The position numbers and the translations under genes were made by a program. Shown piece by piece: positions 7,322 to 13,867 of a stretch of DNA of 22,417 nt; the stretch's first letter is position 1, and each line of letters begins with the position of its first letter. A model generated the notes under the pieces. The model had not been told where the DNA came from. It saw only the letters and a list, made by a program, of their open reading frames with translations, and made no database searches. Source of the DNA: Hyphomicrobiaceae bacterium UBA4118 (GTDB taxonomy: Bacteria > Pseudomonadota > Alphaproteobacteria > Rhizobiales > Methyloligellaceae); the NCBI GenBank assembly GCA_002383105.1, contig DFXC01000141.1, positions 13,343 to 35,759 on the forward strand, in the 5' to 3' direction.

Positions 7322-7875
7322 CGCTCGAGACACTCTCTAAGCTTCGCCAGGCCACGCCTGATCCAGCTCTTCATCGTGCCAAGCGGCACGCCCTCCCGCT
7401 CGGCAAGGACCTCATAGGTCAGGCCGTCCATGAATGCCGACCGGATCGCCGCGGATTGGCGCGCCTCGATCTCATCGAGACAGGACTTGAGGCGCTTGCT
7501 CTCCTGCGCGTCCTCAAGCGTTTGCGCCGCCGACGGAGCGGGGTCAGCCACGGCGTCGGCCGCCTCGATCGGCTGGCTGAACCGCACGACGCCCGCCGAC
7601 CGCAGCCGGTCGATGGAGCGGTTCCGCGCGATGGCGACGAGCCACGTGATCGGGCTGGCGCGGGCGTCGTCGAACGAAGCGGCCTTGCGCCACACAGTAA
7701 GGTAAACGTCCTGCAACACGTCCTCGGCCTCGCTTCTGTCATTCAATATACGGAGGCAGACGCCAAAAAGCTTCGCCGAGGTCATCTCATAGACAAGACA
7801 GAGCGCGGGCCGGTCGCCGCCGGCGACGCGGTTGAGGGCTGCGGAAAGCTGCCGGCGCTTTGCTTCGGCATCCAT
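7318..7875 (-). CDS. ECF sigma factor, SigK-like
   Basis: A 185-residue extracytoplasmic-function sigma factor. Region 2 is at about 25-90 (AKLFGVCLRILNDRSEAEDVLQDVYLTVW, then TWLVAIARNRSIDRLR). Region 4 is at the C-terminus (GLTYEVLAEREGVPLGTMKSWIRRGLAKL) and carries the DNA-binding helix-turn-helix. The open frame extends upstream to 8127, but that part has no sigma-like sequence. The ATG at 7875 (MDAEAKRRQL) gives the usual ECF length; its Shine-Dalgarno is weak. The stop codon overlaps the anti-sigma start, so the pair is co-translated. ECF genes of this kind usually autoregulate; the upstream gap holds a short palindrome at 7976-7989 that could be an operator. Confidence 0.93.
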   Translation of the reverse strand: MDAEAKRRQLSAALNRVAGGDRPALCLVYEMTSAKLFGVCLRILNDRSEAEDVLQDVYLTVWRKAASFDDARASPITWLVAIARNRSIDRLRSAGVVRFSQPIEAADAVADPAPSAAQTLEDAQESKRLKSCLDEIEARQSAAIRSAFMDGLTYEVLAEREGVPLGTMKSWIRRGLAKLRECLER

Positions 7876-7975
7876 GGCGCATGCGTCCGTAAGGATAGGC
7901 CGAGGAGGGCCGCCCCTCCTTAGCGCGAGGCGCAAGGGTGTGTCTCTTATTTGTGCACATCCCCTGCAGCACAAT

Positions 7976-7989
7976 TTCGCAGTTGCGAA
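7976..7989. repeat. Short inverted repeat upstream of the sigma factor
   Basis: TTCGCA-GT-TGCGAA, perfect 6-bp arms with a 2-nt centre, about 100 bp upstream of the sigma start codon and flanked by AT-rich bases. Its size and position suit a dimeric repressor or activator operator. It may be chance. Confidence 0.45.
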
Positions 7990-8210
7990 TTGAGACCGGC
8001 GCGCTACTCTCCGGGCGGATCCATATTGTGGCCTCGCCGTGATCTCGCGATTCGGCTGGAGCGTGGGCGTCCCTACGGGCTGCCCTAGTTTTGGCCGGCG
8101 GAAGGTCTTGTCTGATCCATGTGCCATGGAACAGTCGAATTTGGATTGACTATTGGGGCGCGGCCGTTCCCGGGGCTGGGATGGCCGTCATCTTGCGTTC
8201 TTGGATCCCG

Positions 8211-8228
8211 GCCGCTCGCGCGAGCGGC
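8211..8228. repeat. 18-bp perfect palindrome, possibly a decayed REP-type element
   Basis: GCCGCTCGCGCGAGCGGC is its own reverse complement. It follows GGATCCCG and a nearby GGGATGGCCGTCAT, words often seen in palindromic intergenic repeats of Hyphomicrobiales. A decayed repeat is plausible; only one copy is visible here. Confidence 0.45.
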
Positions 8229-8260
8229 AATTGGGGCAGCGCCAAGCAAGCACTGAGTTG

Positions 8261-8294
8261 CAAGGCGCCGAATTGAACAAGGCGCCGAATTGAA
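8261..8294 (+). repeat. 17-bp perfect tandem repeat at the carboxypeptidase start
   Basis: CAAGGCGCCGAATTGAA occurs at 8261-8277 and again at 8278-8294 without spacer. The second copy's last base is the A of an ATG at 8294. Each unit contains GGCGCC. The repeat lies in the leader of the carboxypeptidase gene and could affect start choice or mRNA folding. Confidence 0.9.
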
Positions 8295-8308
8295 TGAGGG
8301 ATGAAGGG

Positions 8309-9403
8309 ATGATGCTGCGGCGCGCCGGTCTCGCCCTCCTTCTCGGAGCGGTCTTGATGGCTCCAACGGTGGCTTCCGCCGGTCCCGCCCTCGTCTTCGA
8401 GCCGTATAACGGCACCGTATTCTATGCCGAGGATCCCGACGCCCCCTGGTTCCCCGCCTCGCTCACCAAGCTGATGACGGCCTACGTCACCTTCGAGGCC
8501 CTCAAAGCGGGCACCGTCACCCCCGACACCAAGGTCATCTGCTCGCAAAAGGCGACGACCCAGGCGCCGTCCAAGCTCGGACTTCCCGTCGGCGGCTCGA
8601 TCACCCTCGACGTCGCCTTGAAGGTGCTCATCGTCAAGTCGGCCAACGACGTCGCCGTCATGATTGCCGAGACCGTGGCTGGCAGCGAGGAGGCGTTCAT
8701 CGCGCGCATGAACGAGGCGGCCCAGCATCTCGGCATGACCCACACCAACTTCGTCAACGTCAACGGCCTGCCTGACGAGCGCCAGGTCACCACCGCGCGC
8801 GATCTCGCCAAGCTCGCCCGCGCCATCATCGTCGAGTTTCCCGAGCACGCCGATCTCTTCAACACCGTGCAGGTGAGTGTGGGCAACAAGACCATGCGCA
8901 CCCATAACGGCATGCTCGTCAGCTTTCCCGGCGCCGACGGGATGAAGACCGGCTTCATCTGCGATTCCGGCTTCAATATTGTGGTGAGCGCCACCCGCGA
9001 GGGACGCAAGCTGGTCGCCGTCGTGCTCGGCGAGCAGTCGCTGGCCTCTCGTCGCGACCGCGCCACCGACCTGCTCGAGAACGGCTTCCAGCGCTATTTC
9101 TGGAAATCGCTGTTCGGCACCAGCCTCGACGGGCTCGCCATCCAAGCGTCGTTGAGCGACGTACCCACACATCTTCATGACAATGTGTGCGGTGCCGCCC
9201 GACCCGCCAAGCCCGGACGAAAGAGGACCGTCGCCGGCCGCAAGTCCAAAGCCACGCTGAGCCTCGATCCCGATGAGGGTCCGGTGGCCGTGACCAAGGA
9301 TGCCGTGAATGCCACCACCGACGCTGCCGCCGCGGTCACCAAGGGTGCCGTGAACGTGACCAAGAAGACGTTGCGCAAGACCGTCAAGAGCGGCGCAAAT
9401 TGA
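8309..9403 (+). CDS. D-alanyl-D-alanine carboxypeptidase (peptidase S11, DacA/DacF type)
   Basis: A penicillin-binding D,D-carboxypeptidase trimming peptidoglycan pentapeptides in the periplasm; 364 residues from this start. The signal peptide ends near ASA (residue 24). All three active-site motifs are present: SLTK (S51-K54), SAN (S111-N113) and KTG (213-215). The catalytic domain ends near 280. The rest is a basic, Ala/Val/Thr/Lys-rich tail with degenerate repeats (VTKDAVNATTDAA, VTKGAVNVTKK) rather than a clear PBP5 C-terminal domain. Of three in-frame ATGs (8294, 8309, 8312), 8309 has GAGGG at 8-nt spacing; 8294 lacks a Shine-Dalgarno. The stop overlaps the next gene as TTGA. Confidence 0.93.
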   Translation: MMLRRAGLALLLGAVLMAPTVASAGPALVFEPYNGTVFYAEDPDAPWFPASLTKLMTAYVTFEALKAGTVTPDTKVICSQKATTQAPSKLGLPVGGSITLDVALKVLIVKSANDVAVMIAETVAGSEEAFIARMNEAAQHLGMTHTNFVNVNGLPDERQVTTARDLAKLARAIIVEFPEHADLFNTVQVSVGNKTMRTHNGMLVSFPGADGMKTGFICDSGFNIVVSATREGRKLVAVVLGEQSLASRRDRATDLLENGFQRYFWKSLFGTSLDGLAIQASLSDVPTHLHDNVCGAARPAKPGRKRTVAGRKSKATLSLDPDEGPVAVTKDAVNATTDAAAAVTKGAVNVTKKTLRKTVKSGAN

Positions 9404-9885
9404 AGGCCTTCGCCTTTCCTCTCCTGCGACTTGCGGCTGTCACCGCGCTTTGCGTTCCCGTTGGCGCAGCGGCCGCGGGCGCCGCCGAGCCGCCCGATAA
9501 TGTCGCCGCCGCCGTGGCCGAAGCGGCGCAGGCTTGCAAGGACCTTAACGGCAAGCCGAACACCGATGCGGTGCTCAGCGTTCAGGACTTGAACGGCGAC
9601 GGCGGCGAGGACTGGATCGCCGATTACTCCAAGCTCAAATGCTCGGGCGGCATCAGTCCGCTCTGCGGCAGCGACGGCTGCACCCTGCAGATCTATTTCT
9701 GGGATGGAGCGACCGCCTGGGACGTCGTCTTCGAGGACATCGTGCAGAGCTTCAGGTTCGGCAAGAGCGGCGGCAAGCGCATGATGTACGTCACCACCTC
9801 CGGCGACTCTTGCAACAAGCCGGCCGCCCAGACCTGCAAGTACACCTATCGCCTGGATAAGGACGCCGTCGTCCCGGTGCACTAG
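9400..9885 (+). CDS. Exported cysteine-rich protein of unknown function
   Basis: A 161-residue protein starting at a TTG that overlaps the carboxypeptidase stop codon by 4 nt (TTGA), so it is probably translationally coupled. The signal peptide is LLRLAAVTALCVPVGAAAAGAA. The mature part has six cysteines, in QACKD, LKCSG, PLCGS, DGCTL, DSCNK and QTCKY. It also has a calcium-loop-like DLNGDGGEDWI at about residues 65-75. The even cysteine number suggests disulfides in the periplasm. I do not recognise a named family. The coupling hints at an envelope role alongside the carboxypeptidase, but nothing in the sequence shows the activity. Confidence 0.85.
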   Translation: MKAFAFPLLRLAAVTALCVPVGAAAAGAAEPPDNVAAAVAEAAQACKDLNGKPNTDAVLSVQDLNGDGGEDWIADYSKLKCSGGISPLCGSDGCTLQIYFWDGATAWDVVFEDIVQSFRFGKSGGKRMMYVTTSGDSCNKPAAQTCKYTYRLDKDAVVPVH

Positions 9886-9918
9886 CGCTTTGAGAAACAC
9901 GGTCGCCTTAAGTTGACA

Positions 9919-10053
9919 CCCCACCCCGACGCCGCGCACTGCGCGTCGCCGACCCTCCCCGCAAAACGGGGAGGGACGGGAAGTCGCCGCGGCGCCACGG
10001 ACTCCCTCCCTCCCCGCGAGGGGAGGGTGGCCACTGCAAGCGGCCGGGTGGGG
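9919..10053. repeat. Hairpin-rich GC intergenic repeat element
   Basis: Outer inverted arms are CCCCACCC-like at 9919-9927 and GGGTGGGG at 10046-10053. Inside are two strong hairpins: 9953-9961/9967-9975 (CCCTCCCCG, 5-nt loop) and 10008-10015/10020-10027 (CCCTCCCC, loop GCGA). This CCCTCCCC/GGGGAGGG arrangement is a common dispersed intergenic repeat type in Hyphomicrobiales. It lies between the convergent genes ending at 9885 and 10106 and may also terminate transcription. Apparent open frames through it on the minus strand are not genes. Confidence 0.75.
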
Positions 10054-10105
10054 CGAGCCCCTTGAATCAGGTTTGAGAGCACAATCCACCCGATGCGATC
10101 ATGCC

Positions 10106-10804
10106 CTAAGAGTCAGTGGCAGGCGCGGCGATGGCCGCCGCGATCAGCGCCAAGGCCTCGGGCGAGGCCCAGTCGGCGGGGCCGATCAGGCGGCCGATCT
10201 CCTTGCCGTTGCGGTCAATCACCAGCGTCGTCGGCATGCCCACGGTCTTCACCGTGCTGAACAGCTTGCCCGTGGGGTCGATGTAGAGCGCCAGGTGCGT
10301 GGCGCCCACCTCCTTGAGGAAGGACGCGGGCTTCTCGGGCCCGCCTTTGTCGATATTCACCGCCACCACCTCGAGGTCTTTCCCTCCGAGCTTGGTCTCT
10401 AGCTTATCGAGCGCCGGCATCTCATCGCGGCACGGCACGCACCACGTGGCCCAGATATTGAGGAGCACGACCTCGCCCCGCCAATCGGCCAAGGTCTTGG
10501 TCGCACCGGTTCCGTCGACAAAGGCGAGGTCCGGCAGATCGAGTGGTTTCGTCCGCACCAGCAGCGCCGCCATCGCCCCCTTGTTGAGGCCGATCAGCGG
10601 GCCGGTGGCGACCTCCTCGTCGCCCTTCCCTGTCCCCCCCGCGGCGTTGTTGGCAGCGGAATCGCCAGGAGCCTCGGTAGGCCCATTGTCAGAGGGGGCG
10701 AAACTCACATATACCGTGCCGAACCCGGCAATCGCCGCGAGAACCGCAGCGACGAGATAGATGGCCGGCGATGCGGCGCGTTCGCGTTGCTTTGCTTTGC
10801 TCAA
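10106..10804 (-). CDS. tlpA: Membrane-anchored TlpA-like thioredoxin
   Basis: A 232-residue thiol-disulfide oxidoreductase. An N-terminal membrane anchor (AIYLVAAVLAAIAGFGTVYVSF, residues 14-35) and a Gly/Ala/Asn-rich linker lead to a periplasmic thioredoxin fold. The redox centre is WCVPC (C122, C125), and the cis-proline loop reads VGMPTT. TlpA proteins reduce periplasmic cysteines, classically in cytochrome oxidase copper-site assembly. The start codon is TTG at 10804, preceded by AGAGGA. The gene is divergent from argH with only 38 bp between start codons, an arrangement I recall as common in alphaproteobacteria. The exact partner protein is unknown. Confidence 0.93.
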   Translation of the reverse strand: MSKAKQRERAASPAIYLVAAVLAAIAGFGTVYVSFAPSDNGPTEAPGDSAANNAAGGTGKGDEEVATGPLIGLNKGAMAALLVRTKPLDLPDLAFVDGTGATKTLADWRGEVVLLNIWATWCVPCRDEMPALDKLETKLGGKDLEVVAVNIDKGGPEKPASFLKEVGATHLALYIDPTGKLFSTVKTVGMPTTLVIDRNGKEIGRLIGPADWASPEALALIAAAIAAPATDS

Positions 10805-10842
10805 GTCTTCCTCTCTCCTCGCCCTGCCCAGGCTAAAAGCTC

Positions 10843-12240
10843 ATGACCAACACCATGTGGGGTGGCCGCTTCGCGGCAAGTCCAGCCGAGGTCATGGAGG
10901 AGATAAACGCCTCCATCGACTTCGACAAGCGGCTGTGGCGGCACGACATTTTAGCCTCCAAGGCGCATGTCGCCATGCTCGCGGCGACCGGCATCCTGAA
11001 GGCGAAGGAGGCCGATGAGATCGCGCGCGGTCTCGGCCAGGTCATGGCCGAGATCGAAGGCGGCACGTTCACCTTCTCCCGCGCGCTCGAGGACATCCAC
11101 CTGAATATCGAGAGCCGGTTGCGCGAGTTGATCGGGCCGGTCGCCGGCAAGTTGCATACGGCGCGGTCGCGCAACGACCAGGTGGCGACCGATTTCCGGC
11201 TTTATTTGCGGGACGAGCTCGGCGCCATCGATCGCGCGCTGGGTCAGCTTCAGCTCGCGCTCGCCGACAAGGCGCTCCAGTACGCCGCCGCCGTGATGCC
11301 GGGCTATACCCATCTGCAGACCGCCCAGCCCATCACCTTCGGCCACCATTGCCTCGCCTATGTCGAGATGCTCTCCCGCGACCGGGGCCGCTTCGCCGAT
11401 GCCGCCAAGCGGCTCTCCGAATGCCCGTTAGGCTCGGCGGCGCTTGCCGGCACGGGCTTCCCCATCGACCGGGACATGACGGCGAAGGCACTCGGCTTTG
11501 CGCAGCCCACGGCGAATTCGCTCGACGCCGTCTCGGATCGCGACTTCGCGCTCGAGATCCTGGCGGGAGCTTCCATCGCAGCCATGCATCTGTCGCGGCT
11601 GGCCGAGGAGATCGTGATCTGGACCTCGCCGCAATTCGGCCTGGCCCGGCTCTCCGACAAATTCACCACCGGCTCCTCGATCATGCCGCAGAAGCGCAAC
11701 CCCGATGCCGCCGAGCTCGTCCGCGCCAAGACCGGGCGAATCGCCGGCGCCTTCCAAGCCCTTCTGATGGTGATGAAGGGGCTGCCGCTCGCCTATGCAA
11801 AGGACATGCAAGAGGACAAAGAGCCCGTCTTCGATGCCCTCGATGCGCTGAAGCTTGGGCTTTCCGCCATGACCGGCATGGTCGCCGACCTCGAACCGGA
11901 CCTCAAGGCCATGAAGCGGGCGGCCGCCAGCGGGCACTCGACCGCCACCGACCTCGCCGATTGGCTCGTGCTCAATCTCGGCCTTCCCTTCAGGGACGCC
12001 CACCATGTCACCGGGAAGATCGTGGCCCTGGCCGAGGCCAAGGGCTGCGAGCTGAAAAAGCTGCCTTTGGCCGATTTCCAGTCGGTGGAGAAGCGCATAA
12101 CCAAGGACGCCTATGCCGCCCTCGATGTCGCAGGCTCGGTCAAAAGCCGGACAAGCTATGGGGGGACCGCGCCCGTAAATGTGCGGCGGGAGGCAAATCG
12201 GTGGATAAAGCGTTTGGAGAAGCAGGGTCTGTCGCGATAA
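10843..12240 (+). CDS. argH: Argininosuccinate lyase
   Basis: Last step of arginine biosynthesis: argininosuccinate to arginine plus fumarate, in the cytosol as a tetramer. The 465-residue protein starts with TNTMWGGRF, the usual family opening. It has HTARSRNDQ at 105-113 and the fumarase/aspartase signature [11 protein letters not shown] at 277-287, whose mobile loop carries the catalytic serine. Length is normal. The Shine-Dalgarno is weak, but the start agrees with the family. It is first of a plus-strand run with a small lipoprotein gene and lysA, so arginine and lysine biosynthesis genes probably share a transcript. Confidence 0.97.
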   Translation: MTNTMWGGRFAASPAEVMEEINASIDFDKRLWRHDILASKAHVAMLAATGILKAKEADEIARGLGQVMAEIEGGTFTFSRALEDIHLNIESRLRELIGPVAGKLHTARSRNDQVATDFRLYLRDELGAIDRALGQLQLALADKALQYAAAVMPGYTHLQTAQPITFGHHCLAYVEMLSRDRGRFADAAKRLSECPLGSAALAGTGFPIDRDMTAKALGFAQPTANSLDAVSDRDFALEILAGASIAAMHLSRLAEEIVIWTSPQFGLARLSDKFTTGSSIMPQKRNPDAAELVRAKTGRIAGAFQALLMVMKGLPLAYAKDMQEDKEPVFDALDALKLGLSAMTGMVADLEPDLKAMKRAAASGHSTATDLADWLVLNLGLPFRDAHHVTGKIVALAEAKGCELKKLPLADFQSVEKRITKDAYAALDVAGSVKSRTSYGGTAPVNVRREANRWIKRLEKQGLSR

Positions 12241-12289
12241 AAGGATAGGTCAAGGGCCGCGAACAGGCCCGAGAATCAGGGGCACGACC

Positions 12290-12481
12290 ATGGGAAGCGC
12301 GTTGCGCATCCTTTTAGCATTTGTGCTGGTGATGGCGATGGCTGTTGGGCTTAGCGCTTGCGGAAGGCGCGGCTCTCTCGATCGGCCGGCGGCGACCTAT
12401 CCTGAGGCGAAAGGCGACCCGTCCACCAAGATGCCGAGAGTTCCGGCCCGTCGCCTTTGGATCGACCGTCTGCTCGAATAA
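12290..12481 (+). CDS. Small LptM-like lipoprotein
   Basis: A 63-residue lipoprotein. The signal (ILLAFVLVMAMAVGLSAC) ends in lipobox LSAC with C24 as the lipidation site, then GRRGSLDRP. GCGRRGxL-type starts between argH and lysA are typical of the small LPTS/LptM-like outer-membrane lipoproteins. In E. coli, LptM assists the LptDE translocon; whether that role holds here is inference. It lies 49 nt after argH and 15 nt before lysA, with AGGGG upstream of the ATG. Confidence 0.88.
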   Translation: MGSALRILLAFVLVMAMAVGLSACGRRGSLDRPAATYPEAKGDPSTKMPRVPARRLWIDRLLE

Positions 12482-12496
12482 AAGCCTTTCCCTCCG

Positions 12497-13780
12497 ATGC
12501 ACCATTTCGCCTACCGGCGCGGCGTGTCCCAAGCCAATGTGCTCCACGCCGAAGAGGTCGATCTTTCCGATCTCGCCGCCGCCGTAGGGACGCCCTTCTA
12601 TTGCTATTCGACGGCAACGCTTGAGCGCCACTATCGCGTATTCGTCGAGGCCTTCGCCGGCATCCCCGACACGCTCGTCTGCTATTCCGTCAAGGCCAAC
12701 TCCAGCCTCGGGGTGCTCGCCACCCTCGGCCGCGCCGGCGCCGGCATGGACGTGGTCTCCGAAGGAGAACTTCGCCGCGCGCTTGCCGTCGACGTACCCC
12801 CGGCGAAGATCGTGTTCTCAGGCGTCGGCAAGACACGCGCCGAGATGGCCTTTGCGCTCGACCGCGGCATCTTCGCCTTCAACGTGGAATCGGAGCCGGA
12901 GCTTCGCGCGCTGAGCGAGGTGGCAGACGCGCGCGGGGCGGTTGCCCGCATCGCCTTCCGCGTCAACCCCGATGTCGACGCCAAGACCCACCACAAGATC
13001 GCGACCGGCAAGGCCGAGAACAAGTTCGGCGTGCCCTTCGCCGAGGCGCCGTCCCTTTACGGCCTGGCGAAAGAGCTGCCCGGGATCGAGGCCACCGGCG
13101 TGCACATGCATATCGGCAGTCAGATCACCGACCTCTCGCCCTTCAGGAACGCCTTCGCCCTCCTGCATGAGCTCGTGGGCACGCTGCGCGCGGAAGGCGC
13201 TACCATTGGCTTCGTCAATCTCGGCGGCGGTCTCGGCATCCCCTATCGGAGCGACCAGCCGGAACCTCCACGTCCGGCCGACTATGCGAGGCTCGTTGCC
13301 GAGGAAGTGGGGGACCTGGGCGTGCGGCTCCTGTTCGAGCCTGGGCGCATGATCGCCGGCAATGCCGGCATCCTCGTTTCGCGCGTGCTTTACGTTAAGC
13401 ATGGCGCCTCGAAGACCTTCACCATCGTCGACGCGGCGATGAACGATCTGATGCGCCCGACCCTCTATGAGGCCTATCACGAGATCCTCCCCGTGACCGC
13501 GCCGGAACCCGGAACGCGCACCATCGTTACCGACGTGGCGGGGCCCGTTTGCGAGACCGGCGATTATCTCGCGCTGTCGCGGCCGCTTCCCGAGCTTCGC
13601 GCCGGCGATCTCATTTCGGTGATGACGGCAGGAGCCTATGGCGCGGTGCTGGCGTCGGAGTATAACAGTAGGCTCCTGGTCCCCGAGGTGCTCGTGGCCG
13701 GAGACCGTTACAGCGTGATGCGGCCGCGACCGAGCTACGACGACATGCTGGCGAAAGAGCGGCTGCCCAACTGGCTTTAG
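12497..13780 (+). CDS. lysA: Diaminopimelate decarboxylase
   Basis: PLP enzyme of fold type III that decarboxylates meso-diaminopimelate to lysine; cytosolic. The 427-residue protein has the Schiff-base lysine K66 in CYSVKANSS, then HMHIGSQI, the phosphate-binding NLGGGLGIPY, the substrate-contact EPGRMIAGNAG and the dimer-partner motif CETGDYLA. Length is typical. ATG at 12497, 15 nt after the lipoprotein stop, places it in the argH-lipoprotein-lysA operon. Confidence 0.97.
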   Translation: MHHFAYRRGVSQANVLHAEEVDLSDLAAAVGTPFYCYSTATLERHYRVFVEAFAGIPDTLVCYSVKANSSLGVLATLGRAGAGMDVVSEGELRRALAVDVPPAKIVFSGVGKTRAEMAFALDRGIFAFNVESEPELRALSEVADARGAVARIAFRVNPDVDAKTHHKIATGKAENKFGVPFAEAPSLYGLAKELPGIEATGVHMHIGSQITDLSPFRNAFALLHELVGTLRAEGATIGFVNLGGGLGIPYRSDQPEPPRPADYARLVAEEVGDLGVRLLFEPGRMIAGNAGILVSRVLYVKHGASKTFTIVDAAMNDLMRPTLYEAYHEILPVTAPEPGTRTIVTDVAGPVCETGDYLALSRPLPELRAGDLISVMTAGAYGAVLASEYNSRLLVPEVLVAGDRYSVMRPRPSYDDMLAKERLPNWL

Positions 13781-13867
13781 CTTCGAAGCGGCGCTCGAAG
13801 CCTCGGTTTCGCCCGCTTCTCGACCCAAGTTACCGTCACCCATTACGCCCTGTGCTACAAAGTGCCG

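Larger units (their letters stand above)
7876..8308. promoter_or_regulatory. 433-bp divergent intergenic region
   Basis: This gap separates the minus-strand sigma operon from the plus-strand carboxypeptidase and must hold promoters for both. It contains TTCGCAGTTGCGAA (7976-7989; 6-bp arms, 2-nt centre), an 18-bp perfect palindrome at 8211-8228, and a 17-bp tandem repeat at 8261-8294. Short open frames here have no recognisable protein character. I could not assign -35/-10 boxes with confidence. Confidence 0.6.

Noticed and set aside
8091-8276. 61-codon plus-strand open frame in the sigma/carboxypeptidase gap
   Set aside because: It has no ribosome site or protein character and includes the palindrome and tandem repeat.
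9175-10089. 304-codon open frame on the minus strand
   Set aside because: It runs through the intergenic hairpin repeat and antisense to two exported-protein genes; such frames across this repeat type are spurious.
13781-13800. Hairpin behind lysA (CTTCGA...TCGAAG)
   Set aside because: The stem is short with a bulge and no T-run; too weak to call a terminator.
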